Positions 46,270 to 55,464 of a stretch of DNA of 64,000 bases are shown piece after piece. The notes under the pieces were generated by a model. That model was not told the origin of the DNA, searched no databases, and saw only the letters and a list, made by a program, of their open reading frames with translations. The stretch spans positions 620,001-684,000 of the forward strand of contig CAWIUN010000020.1 in NCBI GenBank assembly GCA_963839285.1, read 5' to 3'. How positions within the stretch are numbered: the stretch's first letter is position 1; every line of letters begins with the position of its first letter. The DNA is from DASSSQ01 sp963839285 (GTDB lineage: Bacteria; Actinomycetota; Thermoleophilia; Gaiellales; Gaiellaceae). The position numbers and the translations under genes were made by a program.

Positions 46270-48009
46270 TTAGTCCGGGATCTCCAGCAGCTGTATTCCG
46301 AGCTCGGCGAGTTGTTCCTGCGGCGCCGTCGTCGGCGCCCCGGTCAGCGGGTCGGAGCCGCTCGAGACCTTCGGGAAGGCGATCACCTGGCGGATGTCGG
46401 GCTCGCCGGCCATCAACGCGACGAAGCGGTCGATGCCCATCGCGAAGCCCCCGTGCGGCGGCGCGCCCATCGCGAGCGCCTCGAGCAGGAAGCCGAACTT
46501 GGCGCGGCCGTCGTCCTCGGAGAGGCCCATCGTCCGGAAGACGCGCTCCTGCACGTCGACGTCGTGGACGCGGATCGACCCCGAGCCGAGCTCCCAGCCG
46601 TTCCAGATCAGGTCGTAGTGCCGGCCCCGGACGCCGGTCGGGTCGGACTCGTCCCAGGTCTCCTGACCCGCGGCGGGCGCCGTGAACGGGTGGTGCATGA
46701 ACGTCCACGCCCCCGTCTCCTCGTCGCGCTCGAAGAGGGGGAAGTCGACGATCCAGTGGAAGGCCTGCCGCGCCGTGTCGGCGAGCTCGAGCTCGCGGCC
46801 GAGATGGGCGCGGAGGCCGCCGAGCACGCGCGCGACGGCGTCCTCGTCGGCGGCGGCGAAGAGGACGGTCGAGCCGGGCTCGGCGCGGAAGGCGGCGAGC
46901 TCGTCCTCGGAGAGGAACTTCGCGATCGGCGAGCGCATCTCGCCCGACTCGTCGACGACGAGGTACGCGAGGCCCTTCGCGCCCCACTGCCTCGCGACCT
47001 CCTCGAGCCGCTGCAGCTCGGCGCGCGAGAACGCGCGCGGCGCGACCAGGAAGCGGACGCAGGCGGCGCCGGCGAAGACGCCGAAGCCGGAGCCGCGGGT
47101 GAGCTCGGTCGCGTCCTCGATCTCGAGCCCGAAGCGGAGATCGGGCTTGTCCGAGCCGAAGCGCCGCATCGCCTCGCCGTAGGTGAGCCGCGGGAACGGC
47201 CGCGGCGGCGGCTCGCGACCCGCGGCCTCGAAGGAGGCGACGACGCAGGCCTCGAGCACCTCGAGCACGTCGTCGGCCTCGACGAACGCCAGCTCGAGGT
47301 CGAGCTGGCGGAACTCGAACTGGCGGTCGGCGCGGAGATCCTCGTCGCGCCAGCAGGTGGCGATCTGGTAGTAGCGGTCGAGCCCGCCGATCATGCAGAG
47401 CTGCTTGTAGAGCTGCGGCGACTGCGCGAGCGAGAAGAAGCGACCCGGCTGCAGCCGGACCGGCACGAGGAAGTCGCGGGCGCCCTCCGGCGTGCCGCGC
47501 GTCAAGCTCGGCGTCCAGACGTCGACGAAGCCGAGCTCGTCCATCGTCCGCCGGATCGCGGCGATGACGGTGTGGTCGAGGCGCAGGTTGCGCTGCATCC
47601 GCGCGGTGCGCAGGTCGAGCCAGCGGTAGCGGAGCCGGATCGTCTCCTCGACGTTCTCCTCGTCGAGCTGGAACGGCAGCGGCGTCGAGCGCGAGAGGAT
47701 CCGCAGCCGCTCGACCTGCAGCTCGACCTCGCCGGTCGGCAGGTTCGGGTTGACGGCGTCGGCCGCGCGGTCGACGAGCGTGCCCTCCGCCTGGATCACG
47801 AACTCGTTCCGCAGCTCCTTGGCGCGTTCGGCGGCCTCGGCGGCGTGCTCGGGGTTGACGACGAGCTGCAGCTTGCCGGTGTGGTCGCGCAGGTCGAGGA
47901 AGATCAGGCCGCCGTGGTCGCGGCGCGTGTCGACCCAGCCCGCGACGGTCAGCCGCCGGCCGACGCCGTCGCGCCGCGGCTCGCCGCAGTAGAGGTCGCG
48001 CCAGCTCAC
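46270..48009 (-). CDS. aspS: Aspartyl-tRNA synthetase
   Basis: 579 aa, class II. Anticodon-binding barrel (RLTVAGWVDTRRDHGGLIFL, DLRDHTGKLQLV), catalytic motifs RYRWLDLRTARMQRNL, ARDFLVPVRLQPGRFFSLAQ, CWRDEDLRADRQFEFRQLDL, the bacterial insertion domain, and PHGGFAMGIDRFVALMAGEP. GTG 48009 overlaps hisS; a TAGGCT box inside the hisS end lies 6 nt upstream. Confidence 0.97.
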   Translation of the reverse strand: MSWRDLYCGEPRRDGVGRRLTVAGWVDTRRDHGGLIFLDLRDHTGKLQLVVNPEHAAEAAERAKELRNEFVIQAEGTLVDRAADAVNPNLPTGEVELQVERLRILSRSTPLPFQLDEENVEETIRLRYRWLDLRTARMQRNLRLDHTVIAAIRRTMDELGFVDVWTPSLTRGTPEGARDFLVPVRLQPGRFFSLAQSPQLYKQLCMIGGLDRYYQIATCWRDEDLRADRQFEFRQLDLELAFVEADDVLEVLEACVVASFEAAGREPPPRPFPRLTYGEAMRRFGSDKPDLRFGLEIEDATELTRGSGFGVFAGAACVRFLVAPRAFSRAELQRLEEVARQWGAKGLAYLVVDESGEMRSPIAKFLSEDELAAFRAEPGSTVLFAAADEDAVARVLGGLRAHLGRELELADTARQAFHWIVDFPLFERDEETGAWTFMHHPFTAPAAGQETWDESDPTGVRGRHYDLIWNGWELGSGSIRVHDVDVQERVFRTMGLSEDDGRAKFGFLLEALAMGAPPHGGFAMGIDRFVALMAGEPDIRQVIAFPKVSSGSDPLTGAPTTAPQEQLAELGIQLLEIPD

Positions 48010-49242
48010 GGCGTGAGCCTAGCGGCGAGCTCGTCGAGGGAGACGCTCACGTCCGCCTCCCCCGCCCTGCGGACGGTCGCCTCGCCGGCGCGGGCGATCA
48101 CCGTCGCCGCCGCGCCGGAGCGGGTCGCCTGGGTCAGCTGGCCCTTGAGCGAGCGGCCGGCGTAGTCGGTGTCGCAGGCGACCCCGGCGCGGCGCAGCTC
48201 GGCCATCGCCGCGAGCACCGCGTCGCGGGCCGCCTCGTCCTCGACCGCGAAGAAGACGTCGAGCCCCGCCTGCTCGGGCGCCGCCGCCTCGCGCTCGATC
48301 GCGAGCAGCAGCCGCTCGATCCCGGCGCCGAAGCCGATCCCCGGCGTCGGGGGGCCGCCGAGCTGCTCGACGAGGCCGTCGTAGCGGCCGCCGCCGCAGA
48401 TCGTCGAGTTGACGTTCTCCTCGGGCCCGACGAACTCGAAGGTCGTGCGGGTGTAGTAGTCGAGGCCGCGCACGAGCACCGGGTCGACGACGTAGGGGAC
48501 GCCGTAGAGGTCGAGCCGGCGGCGGACGCCGTCGAAGTGCTCCCGGCACGCCTCGCAGAGCGACTCGCCGAGCTTCGGCGCCGCCTCGAGGGCCGCCCGC
48601 AGCCGCTCGTTCTTGACGTCGAAGACCTGCAGCGGGCTCGTCGAGCGCTTGTGCGCGACCTCCTCGTCGACGAGCTCCGGGTGCTCGTCCAGCCAGGCGT
48701 CCAGGCGCTCGACGTACCCGGGACGGCAGTTCGCGTCGCCGATCGAGTTCAGGCGCAGCTCCCAGTCGCCGACGCCGAGCCGCCGCAGGAGCTCCGCGTA
48801 GAACTGGATCACCTCCGCGTCGATCGCGGGGTCGGCGGAGCCGATCGCCTCGAGCGAGAGCTGCCAGTGCTCGCGGTAGCGGCCCTTGCCGGGGCGGCCG
48901 TAGCGGTACATCGGCGCGATCGTGTAGGCCTTGACCGGCTGCGGCTCGCGCGCGAGGCCGTGCTCGACGTAGGCGCGCGCGATCGGCGCCGTCCCCTCCG
49001 GCCGCAGCGTCAGCGAGCGGTCGCCGCGGTCGGTGAAGGTGTACATCTCCTTGTGGACGACGTCGGACGCCTCGCCCGAGGTGCGCCGGAAGAGCGCCGT
49101 CTCCTCGAAGCCGGGCGTCTGGATCCGGCGCCAGCCGTAGAGCGCCGCCTGCTCGGTCATCGTGCGGACGACGTGCCACCAGAGGCCGTCGGACGGGAGG
49201 ACGTCGTGCGTCCCCCGCGGCGCCTGGAACGCTCGGGCTCAC
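48006..49242 (-). CDS. hisS: Histidyl-tRNA synthetase (frameshifted near the start)
   Basis: About 411 aa. The N terminus FQAPRGTHDVLPSDGLWWHV is in frame with the body, but it is separated from the GTG at 49242 by one extra G near 49230. Motifs: RSLTLRPEGTAPIARAYVEH, YRYGRPGKGRYREHWQLSLE, VLVRGLDYYTRTTFEFVGPE and PGIGFGAGIERLLLAIE, plus the C-terminal anticodon domain. GTG 49242 overlaps the metallo-hydrolase stop (GTGA). An internal ATG at 49160 would omit the conserved start. Confidence 0.95.
48016..48021 (-). promoter_or_regulatory. -10 box of aspS, inside the hisS 3' end
   Basis: TAGGCT on the minus strand, 6 nt before GTG 48009; it is formed by hisS codons for Ala-Arg-Leu. Confidence 0.4.
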
Positions 49243-49889
49243 GAGGCGCGGAGCTCGGCGAGGAAGGGGTTCGTGGCGCGCTCGGCGCCGAGGGTCGTCT
49301 CCGGGCCGTGGCCGGAGTAGACGACGGTCTCCGGCGGGAAGGCGTCGAAGAGCGTCCGGATCGACTCGAGGAGCGCCTCCCAGCCGCCGCCGGGCAGGTC
49401 GACCCGCCCGACCGAGCCGGCGAAGAGCACGTCGCCGGAGAAGAGGCAGCCGGGCTCTCCCGGAACCGCGACGTGGTAGGCGACGTGGCCGGACGAGTGG
49501 CCCGGGACGTCGAGGACGTCGAACGCGATCCCGGCGACGGTGACGGTGTCGCCGCCCGAGACGAGGTGCGCCGGCTCGTGCGCCTGGACGCCGCCCCCGC
49601 GCAGGCTGCTGCGCGGGTCGCGGAGCACGTCCGCCTCGCCGGCCGGGCACCAGACCTCGGCACCGGTGCCGTCGGCGAGCTCCGCGACCGCGCCGATGTG
49701 GTCGACGTCCGTGTGCGTGACGAGGATCCCGGCGCAGCGGGCGCCGGCGCGGGCGAGCTCGAGCCGCAGGTCGGCGGCCTGCGCGCCGGGGTCGACGACC
49801 GCCGCGTCCGCCGCCGTCGAGTCGGCGCGGACGACGTAGCAGTTGGCCTGGTACGGGCCGAGGGGATAGCGGGAGATCGCGAGCGCCAT
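49239..49889 (-). CDS. Metallo-beta-lactamase-fold hydrolase (glyoxalase II-like)
   Basis: 216 aa: LGPYQANCYVVRADS, AAVVDPGAQAADLR, the metal motif VTHTDVDHIGAV, PGHSSGHVAYHVAVPGEPGC, LFSGDVLFAGSVGR and VYSGHGPETTLGAE, all in the order of YcbL/GloB-type hydrolases. The motif HxHxDH reads HTDVDH, so the second His is Asp, a one-base difference (GAC for CAC). ATG 49889 with TAGACT 10 nt upstream. It is first in a run with hisS and aspS. Confidence 0.88.
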   Translation of the reverse strand: MALAISRYPLGPYQANCYVVRADSTAADAAVVDPGAQAADLRLELARAGARCAGILVTHTDVDHIGAVAELADGTGAEVWCPAGEADVLRDPRSSLRGGGVQAHEPAHLVSGGDTVTVAGIAFDVLDVPGHSSGHVAYHVAVPGEPGCLFSGDVLFAGSVGRVDLPGGGWEALLESIRTLFDAFPPETVVYSGHGPETTLGAERATNPFLAELRAS

Positions 49890-49899
49890 CGGGCGGTTG

Positions 49900-49922
49900 A
49901 GTCTAACGAGGGCGGGTATACG
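49900..49922. promoter_or_regulatory. Divergent -10 boxes (hydrolase-hisS and cupin)
   Basis: TAGACT on the minus strand (49905-49900) serves the hydrolase; TATACG on the plus strand (49917-49922) ends 7 nt before the cupin GTG. Confidence 0.45.
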
Positions 49923-49929
49923 CGCCTCG

Positions 49930-50283
49930 GTGCAGCACTGGCAGCTGAGCGAGATCGACGCCCCGGAGGGAACGCGCGACCCGGTCGTCCTGCGGACCGA
50001 CGACGGCGGCCGCGCCGTCCTGATCCGGCTCGGCCCGGGCCAGGCGCTCGGCGACCACCAGGTCAAGGAGACCGCCTGGGTGACCGTCGTCGAGGGGACG
50101 GCGCGGATCGAGTCGGGCGGCGAGACCGTCGACGGCGGCCCGGGGTTGCTCGTCCGCTTCGACCCGGACGAGCGCCACTCGGTCTCGACCGACGACGGTG
50201 CGCGGATCCTGCTCTTCCTCGCGCTCTTCCCCGCGCCCGGCCACTACCGCGGGCACGAGCGGGCCGACGCCGCGGCCGGCTAG
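49930..50283 (+). CDS. Small cupin-domain protein
   Basis: 117 aa, single cupin barrel: VLIRLGPGQALGDHQVKETA and WVTVVEGTARIESGGETVDG, followed by FDPDERHSVSTDDGARILLF. The usual HxH of motif 1 is reduced to a single His (GDHQVKE with Glu), and motif 2 has one His (DERHS), so a metal site is possible but incomplete. GTG 49930 is preferred over upstream TTG because of the -10 spacing. Function unknown. Confidence 0.78.
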   Translation: MQHWQLSEIDAPEGTRDPVVLRTDDGGRAVLIRLGPGQALGDHQVKETAWVTVVEGTARIESGGETVDGGPGLLVRFDPDERHSVSTDDGARILLFLALFPAPGHYRGHERADAAAG

Positions 50284-50714
50284 CGCTTCGCGCCGTCGCC
50301 CCTGGGCGGCTTGCCCATCCGCCTCGCGTAGAAGCGGTAGGCCATCGAGTCGACGAGGTAGCTGAACGGCGCGAAGAAGGCGATCAGGACGACCGTGTTC
50401 AGCAGGACGGCGGTCGGGGAGACGCCGTTCTTCGAGCTCGACTGCGTCCAGTAGATGAAGATCGCCATCAGCGGCGCGAAGAGCGCCGTTCGCTTGACGA
50501 CGCGCCTCCACGACGGCGGCTGCGGCTCACGGCCGCGCCCGCGACGCTGCTGGGCGGGTCGCTGGGCGGCGGGGCGCTCGCGCTTCGGCTTCTCGCTCCG
50601 GAGCTCCGCCGGGTCGACGGGCCGCTCCTCCCCGGTCTCGGGGTCGATCTCGACGAGCTCGTACTCGTGCCGGAAGCTCTTCTCCCGGCGGCGCCGCTGC
50701 TTGCGGGTCGGCAT
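50280..50714 (-). CDS. Two-helix membrane protein with basic N terminus
   Basis: 144 aa. A very basic start (MPTRKQRRRREKSFRHEYEL), an acidic then basic linker (EIDPETGEERPVDPAELR), and two hydrophobic helices (LFAPLMAIFIYWTQSS, LLNTVVLIAFFAPFSYLVDS) before a basic tail. No family recognised. ATG 50714 lies 7 nt from TACGCT. Its stop overlaps that of the cupin gene. Confidence 0.72.
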   Translation of the reverse strand: MPTRKQRRRREKSFRHEYELVEIDPETGEERPVDPAELRSEKPKRERPAAQRPAQQRRGRGREPQPPSWRRVVKRTALFAPLMAIFIYWTQSSSKNGVSPTAVLLNTVVLIAFFAPFSYLVDSMAYRFYARRMGKPPRGDGAKR

Positions 50715-50719
50715 CGTCT

Positions 50720-51983
50720 CTAGCGTAGCGGGGCCTGGGCGCCGCGGCTCCACGCGACCCGGCCGGCGCGGACGACCGCGGCGACGTCGGCGCCGCCGAG
50801 GTGGTACGCGAGGTAGCGCCAGTCGGGAGCCTCGAGCAGGACGCAGTCCGCGGCGTAGCCGGGTGCGAGCCGGCCGATCCGGTCGGCGCGGCCGAGCACG
50901 TGCGCGGCGTTGACGGTGACGGCGCCGAGCGCCTCGGCCGGGGAGAGCCCGAGCTGGGTCGCCGCGAGCGAGCAGACGAGCGGCAGGCTCTCGCAGAACG
51001 CGCTGCCCGGATTGAAGTCGGTCGCGAGCGCGACCGCGGCGCCCGCGTCCGCGAGCGCGCGCCCGGGCGGCATCGGGCGATCGAGGAAGAGCGCGCTCGC
51101 CGGCAGCAGCACGGCGGTGACCTCGCTCGCGGCGAGCGCGCGGACGCCGTCGTCGCGCGTCGCCTCGAGATGGTCGACCGAGCGCGCGCCGAGCTCGATC
51201 GCGAGCGGGACGGCGCCCCGCTCGCTGAACTGGTCGCCGTGGAGGCGCAGCGCCAGGCCCGCGTCGCGGCAGGCGACGAGGTAGCGGCGCGCCTGGGCCG
51301 CGTCGAAGGCTCCGCGCTCGAGGAAGACGTCCGCCGCCTCGGCGAGCCCGGCCGCCGCCGGCAGCACCTCTGCCAGCGCGAAGTCGAGGTAGGCGTCGGC
51401 GTCGGCGAACTCGGGCGGCAGCGCGTGGGCTCCGAGCCAGGTCGCGACGCCGCCGGCGGCCCGGATCGCCTCGAGCGACGCCAGCTCCGTCTCCCGGTCG
51501 AGCCCGTAGCCGGACTTCGCCTCGAACGTCGTCGTCCCCCGGCGGAGCATCCAGCCCGCGTGGCGCTCGACGGCCTCGCGCAGCCCGTCGGGCCCGGCCG
51601 CGCGCGTCGCCCGGACGGTCGAGAGGATGCCGCCCCCTGCCGCATGCAGCTCCTCGTAGGAGGCGCCGCCGGCGCGCAGCGAGAACTCCTCGACGCGGTC
51701 GCCGCCGAAGCAGGCGTGCGTGTGGCAGTCGACGAGCCCCGGCAAGGCGCAGAGCGCCGCGGCCGTCGAGCTCCTCGACCTCGCCGTCCAGCCGCAGGTC
51801 GCCCATGCGGCCGACCTCGGCCACGAGGCCGTCCTCGAAGAGCGCGTAGGCGTCCTCGAGCAGCTCGACCTCGCCGAGCGCGCGCCCGCGCAGGGGCGCC
51901 GTGCGCCCGGCGGGCGTCACGAGCTGCGCCAGGTCGCGCACGAGCAGGCGCTCGGGCCCGGGGCCGCCTGCGGTCGCGGTCAT
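50720..51983 (-). CDS. hutI: Imidazolonepropionase (frameshifted)
   Basis: Third step of histidine degradation. About 420 aa: N-terminal part MTATAGGPGPERLLVRDLAQ with YALFEDGLVAEVG, then after one extra G near 51748 the metal motif LVDCHTHACFGG, KSGYGLDRETELASLEAIR, LHGDQFSERG, and ALATDFNPGSAFCESL. ATG 51983 overlaps the hutU stop by 4 nt. Confidence 0.93.
50722..50727 (-). promoter_or_regulatory. -10 box of the 50.3-kb membrane-protein gene
   Basis: TACGCT on the minus strand, within the last codons of hutI and 7 nt before ATG 50714. Confidence 0.4.
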
Positions 51984-53689
51984 GCCTCGCGCGGGGGCAT
52001 CGGCGGCGCGAAGCCGAGCTCGCGCGCGGCCTCGATCGCCTCCGGGTAGCCGGCGTCGACGTGGCGCATGACGCCCGTGCCGGGGTCGGTCGTGAGCACG
52101 CGCTCGAGCCGCTCGGCCATCGCGTCGCTGCCGTCGGCGACGACGACCATGCCGGCGTGGATCGCGTTGCCGATGCCGACGCCGCCGCCGTGATGGACGC
52201 TGACCCAGCTCGCGCCCGCGGCCGTGTTCAGGAGCGCGTTCAGGATCGGCCAGTCCGCGATCGCGTCCGAGCCGTCGCGCATCGCCTCGGTCTCCCGGAA
52301 GGGCGAGGCGACGGAGCCGGCGTCGAGGTGGTCGCGGCCGATCACGACCGGCGCGATCACGTGTCCGTCGCGGACGAGCTCGTTGATGGCGAGCCCGGCG
52401 CGGGCGCGGTCGCCGTAGCCGAGCCAGCAGATCCGTGCGGGCAGCCCCTGGAAGGCGATCCGGGAGGGCGCGACGTCGAGCCAGCGCTGCAGGAGCGCGT
52501 CGCCGGGGAAGAGCTCCTTCAGGCGCTCGTCGATGGCTGCGATGTCGCCGGGGTCGCCGGACAGGGCGGCCCACCGGAACGGACCGATGCCGCGGCAGAA
52601 GAGCGGCCGGATATAGGCCGGGACGAAGCCCGGGTATGAGAAGGCCTCGCTTACGCCGGCGTCACGGGCCTCCCCTCGCAGGTTGTTGCCATAGTCGAAG
52701 ACATACGCGCCGTTCCGGACGAACTCGAGCAGGCCCTCGACGTGCTCGACGATCGACGTCCGCGCCCGCCGCAGGTACTCGTCGGGGTCGGAGGCGCGGA
52801 GGGAAGCGGCCTCCGCGACATCGAGGCCGCGCGGGACGTAGCCGTTCAGCGGGTCGTGGGCGGCCGTCTGGTCGGTCACGAGGTCGAAATGTTCACGCTT
52901 TCGTGCCAGTTCCGGCACGATCTCGGCCGCGTTCCCGAGCAGGCCGACGGAGAGCGGACGTCCGTCGGCCGCGGCGGCCCGGACCCGCGCGAGCGCGTCG
53001 TCGAGCGACTCGGTCGCCTCGTCGAGGTAGCGGCTCTCGAGCCGCCGCTCGATCCGCGCCGGGTCGACCTCGACGCAGAGGATCGCCGCCCCCGCGAGCG
53101 TGCCCGCGAGCGGCTGTGCGCCGCCCATGCCCCCGAGCCCGGCCGTCAGGACCGTCCTGCCGGCCAGGTCGGCGGCGCCCCAGTGCTTCTCGGCCGCCGC
53201 CGCGAAGGTCTGGTAGGTGCCCTGGAGGATCCCCTGCGAGCCGATGTAGATCCACGAGCCGGCCGTCATCTGCCCGAACATCGTCAGCCCCTCGGCCTCG
53301 AGCCGCCGGAACTCGTCCCAGGTCGCCCACTTCGGGACGAGCAGCGAGTTGGCGATCAGCACCCGCGGGGCCTGCGGCGTCGTCCGGAAGATCCCGACGG
53401 GCTTGCCGCTCTGGACGAGCAGCGTCTCGTCGTCGCGAAGCTCGAGCAGGCAGCCGACGATCGCCCGCAGCGCCTCGTGGTTGCGGGCCGCCTTGCCCGA
53501 GCCGCCGTAGACGACGAGCTCCTCGGGACGCTCCGCCACCTCGGGGTCGAGGTTGTTGAGCAGCATCCGGAGCGGCGCCTCGGTCGCCCAGGAGCGCGCG
53601 TTCAGCTCGCTCCCGCGGGGCGCGCGCACGCGGGCGAGGTCGCCGCAGAGCGACTCGACCCGGGCGGCCAGGTCCCGGACGGCCGTCAC
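51980..53689 (-). CDS. hutU: Urocanate hydratase
   Basis: Second step of histidine degradation, with tightly bound NAD. 569 aa: LVVYGGSGKAARNHEALRAI, QSGKPVGIFRTTPQAPRVLI, SWIYIGSQGILQGTYQTFAA, the NAD loop VLTAGLGGMGGAQPLAGT, and SVHHGGGVGIGNAIHAGMVV. GTG 53689 overlaps the small membrane-protein gene (GTGA). Confidence 0.97.
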   Translation of the reverse strand: MTAVRDLAARVESLCGDLARVRAPRGSELNARSWATEAPLRMLLNNLDPEVAERPEELVVYGGSGKAARNHEALRAIVGCLLELRDDETLLVQSGKPVGIFRTTPQAPRVLIANSLLVPKWATWDEFRRLEAEGLTMFGQMTAGSWIYIGSQGILQGTYQTFAAAAEKHWGAADLAGRTVLTAGLGGMGGAQPLAGTLAGAAILCVEVDPARIERRLESRYLDEATESLDDALARVRAAAADGRPLSVGLLGNAAEIVPELARKREHFDLVTDQTAAHDPLNGYVPRGLDVAEAASLRASDPDEYLRRARTSIVEHVEGLLEFVRNGAYVFDYGNNLRGEARDAGVSEAFSYPGFVPAYIRPLFCRGIGPFRWAALSGDPGDIAAIDERLKELFPGDALLQRWLDVAPSRIAFQGLPARICWLGYGDRARAGLAINELVRDGHVIAPVVIGRDHLDAGSVASPFRETEAMRDGSDAIADWPILNALLNTAAGASWVSVHHGGGVGIGNAIHAGMVVVADGSDAMAERLERVLTTDPGTGVMRHVDAGYPEAIEAARELGFAPPMPPREA

Positions 53690-53917
53690 GGGCGGCGGCG
53701 CTCCTCGGCGAGCCGCCGGCGCCAGCGCAGCCAGCCGTAGCCGGTCGCGGCGGCCCAGAAGAGCCCAGCGACGACCACGGCCCGGACGAAGCCGCCGCCG
53801 GTGAGCGGTCGCGACGACGACGATCAGGACGGCGAAACCGAGGTAGACGAGCGCGGTGTCGCGGTAGGGTCGCTGCGGCGTCTCGCGCGGCTCGAGGTCC
53901 CAGCGCAGGCGCTTCAT
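53686..53917 (-). CDS. Small two-helix membrane protein inside the hut operon (frameshifted)
   Basis: About 76 aa: MKRLRWDLEPRETPQRPYRD, helix 1 LVYLGFAVLIVVVA, then after one extra base near 53808 PLTGGGFVRAVVVAGLFWAA as helix 2 and a basic end (LRWRRRLAEERRRP). It overlaps hutH upstream (ATGA) and hutU downstream (GTGA), so it is translationally coupled to both. It does not resemble a known histidine or urocanate transporter; it may be a membrane anchor or transport accessory. Confidence 0.68.
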
Positions 53918-55452
53918 GCCAGCTCCCCGACCGCGTCCTCCACGGCCGCGACGAGCGAGCCGTCGCGGATCGCACCCGCGACCGCCGCGATGTCGGGTGC
54001 GAGCGAGCGGTCGTCGCGGAGCCGCGGCGAGAGGGCGCGCACCGCGGCGTGCGCCGACCTCGCCCCCGCTCCCGGCTCGAGCGGGGCGAGGAACTCGACC
54101 GCCTGCGCGGCGGCGAGCAGCTCGATCGCGACCGTGTGCTCGGCGTTGGCGACCACCTGCCACGCCTTCAGCCCCGCGGCGTTCCCCATCGAGACGTGAT
54201 CCTCCTGGCCCGCGCTGGTCGGGATCGAGTCGACGCTCGCCGGATGGGCCAGCACCTTGTTCTCGGAGACGAGCGACGCCGCCACGTACTGCGGGATCAT
54301 GAAGCCGCTGTTGAGCCCGCCCTCGACGACGAGGAACGCGGGCAGGCCGTCCGAGAGGTTCGGGTTGACGAGCCGCTCGACCCGCCGCTCCGAGATGCTC
54401 GCGAGCTCGGCGGCCGCCATCGCGAGCCCGTCCAGCGCGAACGCGAGCGGCTGCCCGTGGAAGTTGCCGTTCGAGACGAGGAAGCCGTCCTCGACGAGGA
54501 CGAGCGGGTTGTCGGTGGCCGCGTTCAGCTCGACCGAGACCGTCCGCTCCGCATACGCGAGCAGGTCGCGGCAGGCGCCGTGCACCTGGGGCGCGCAGCG
54601 GAGCGAGTAGGCGTCCTGCACCTTGTCGCACCAGCGATGCGACTCGTTGATCGCCGAGCCCTCGAGCAGCCGCAGGACGTTCGCGGCGCTGTCCCGCTGG
54701 CCCGGCAGCGGCCGCAGCGCCTGGATCTGCGGCAGGAAGCTGTCGCGCGATCCCTGCAGCGCCTCGAGCGAGAGCGCGCAGGCGGCGTCCGCCGCCTTCG
54801 CCAGCCGCCGGGCGCGCACGAGCAGGAGCGCCCCGGTCGCGGCCATGAACTGGGTCCCGTTGATCAGGGAGAGGCCCTCCTTCGCCTGCAGGCGCACCGG
54901 CTCGAGCCCCGCCCGGGCGAGCGCCTCGGCGGCGGGCAGCCGCTCGCCGCCGAGCATCGCCTCGCCCTCGCCGATCAGCGGCAGGGCGAGGTGCGCGAGC
55001 GGGGCGAGGTCGCCGGAGGCCCCGACCGAGCCGCGCGCGGGCACGACGGGGACGATGCCCGCCTCGAGCAGCCCGAGCAGCAGCTCGACCGTCTCGACGC
55101 GGGCGCCGGAGTAGCCCTTCGCGAGCGCGTTCGCGCGCAGGAGCATCGCCGCCCGCACCACCTCGTCGGGATACGGGTCGCCGACGCCGCACGCGTGCGA
55201 CCGGAGCAGCCGCAGCTGCAGCTCCTCGGTCTGCTCCTCCGGGATCTGCATCGAGACGAAGCGCCCGAAGCCGGTGTTGACCCCGTAGGTGTGCTCGCTG
55301 CTCCCGTGCGCCGCCCGCTCGACGAGCTCGCGCGCCGCGCGCATCTTCGTCCGCGCCTCGTCGGCCAGCGTCGCGCCGGCGCCGTCGACGGCGACCAGCC
55401 AGACGTCCTCGATCTGCAGGTCCTCGCCGGTCAGGCTCCGCTGCTCGACCAC
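53914..55452 (-). CDS. hutH: Histidine ammonia-lyase
   Basis: First step of histidine degradation, giving urocanate and ammonia. 512 aa with HTYGVNTGFGRFVSMQIPEE (catalytic Tyr), VPARGSVGASGDLAPLAHLA (Ala-Ser-Gly that forms the MIO cofactor), LQAKEGLSLINGTQFMAATG, and SNGNFHGQPLAFALDGL. GTG 55452 lies 6 nt after a TACACT box, so its mRNA is probably leaderless. Confidence 0.97.
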   Translation of the reverse strand: MVEQRSLTGEDLQIEDVWLVAVDGAGATLADEARTKMRAARELVERAAHGSSEHTYGVNTGFGRFVSMQIPEEQTEELQLRLLRSHACGVGDPYPDEVVRAAMLLRANALAKGYSGARVETVELLLGLLEAGIVPVVPARGSVGASGDLAPLAHLALPLIGEGEAMLGGERLPAAEALARAGLEPVRLQAKEGLSLINGTQFMAATGALLLVRARRLAKAADAACALSLEALQGSRDSFLPQIQALRPLPGQRDSAANVLRLLEGSAINESHRWCDKVQDAYSLRCAPQVHGACRDLLAYAERTVSVELNAATDNPLVLVEDGFLVSNGNFHGQPLAFALDGLAMAAAELASISERRVERLVNPNLSDGLPAFLVVEGGLNSGFMIPQYVAASLVSENKVLAHPASVDSIPTSAGQEDHVSMGNAAGLKAWQVVANAEHTVAIELLAAAQAVEFLAPLEPGAGARSAHAAVRALSPRLRDDRSLAPDIAAVAGAIRDGSLVAAVEDAVGELA

Positions 55453-55458
55453 GCAGCG

Positions 55459-55464
55459 AGTGTA
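55459..55464 (-). promoter_or_regulatory. -10 box of the hut operon
   Basis: TACACT on the minus strand, 6 nt before GTG 55452; the same hexamer is used by efp and 6S RNA. Confidence 0.5.
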
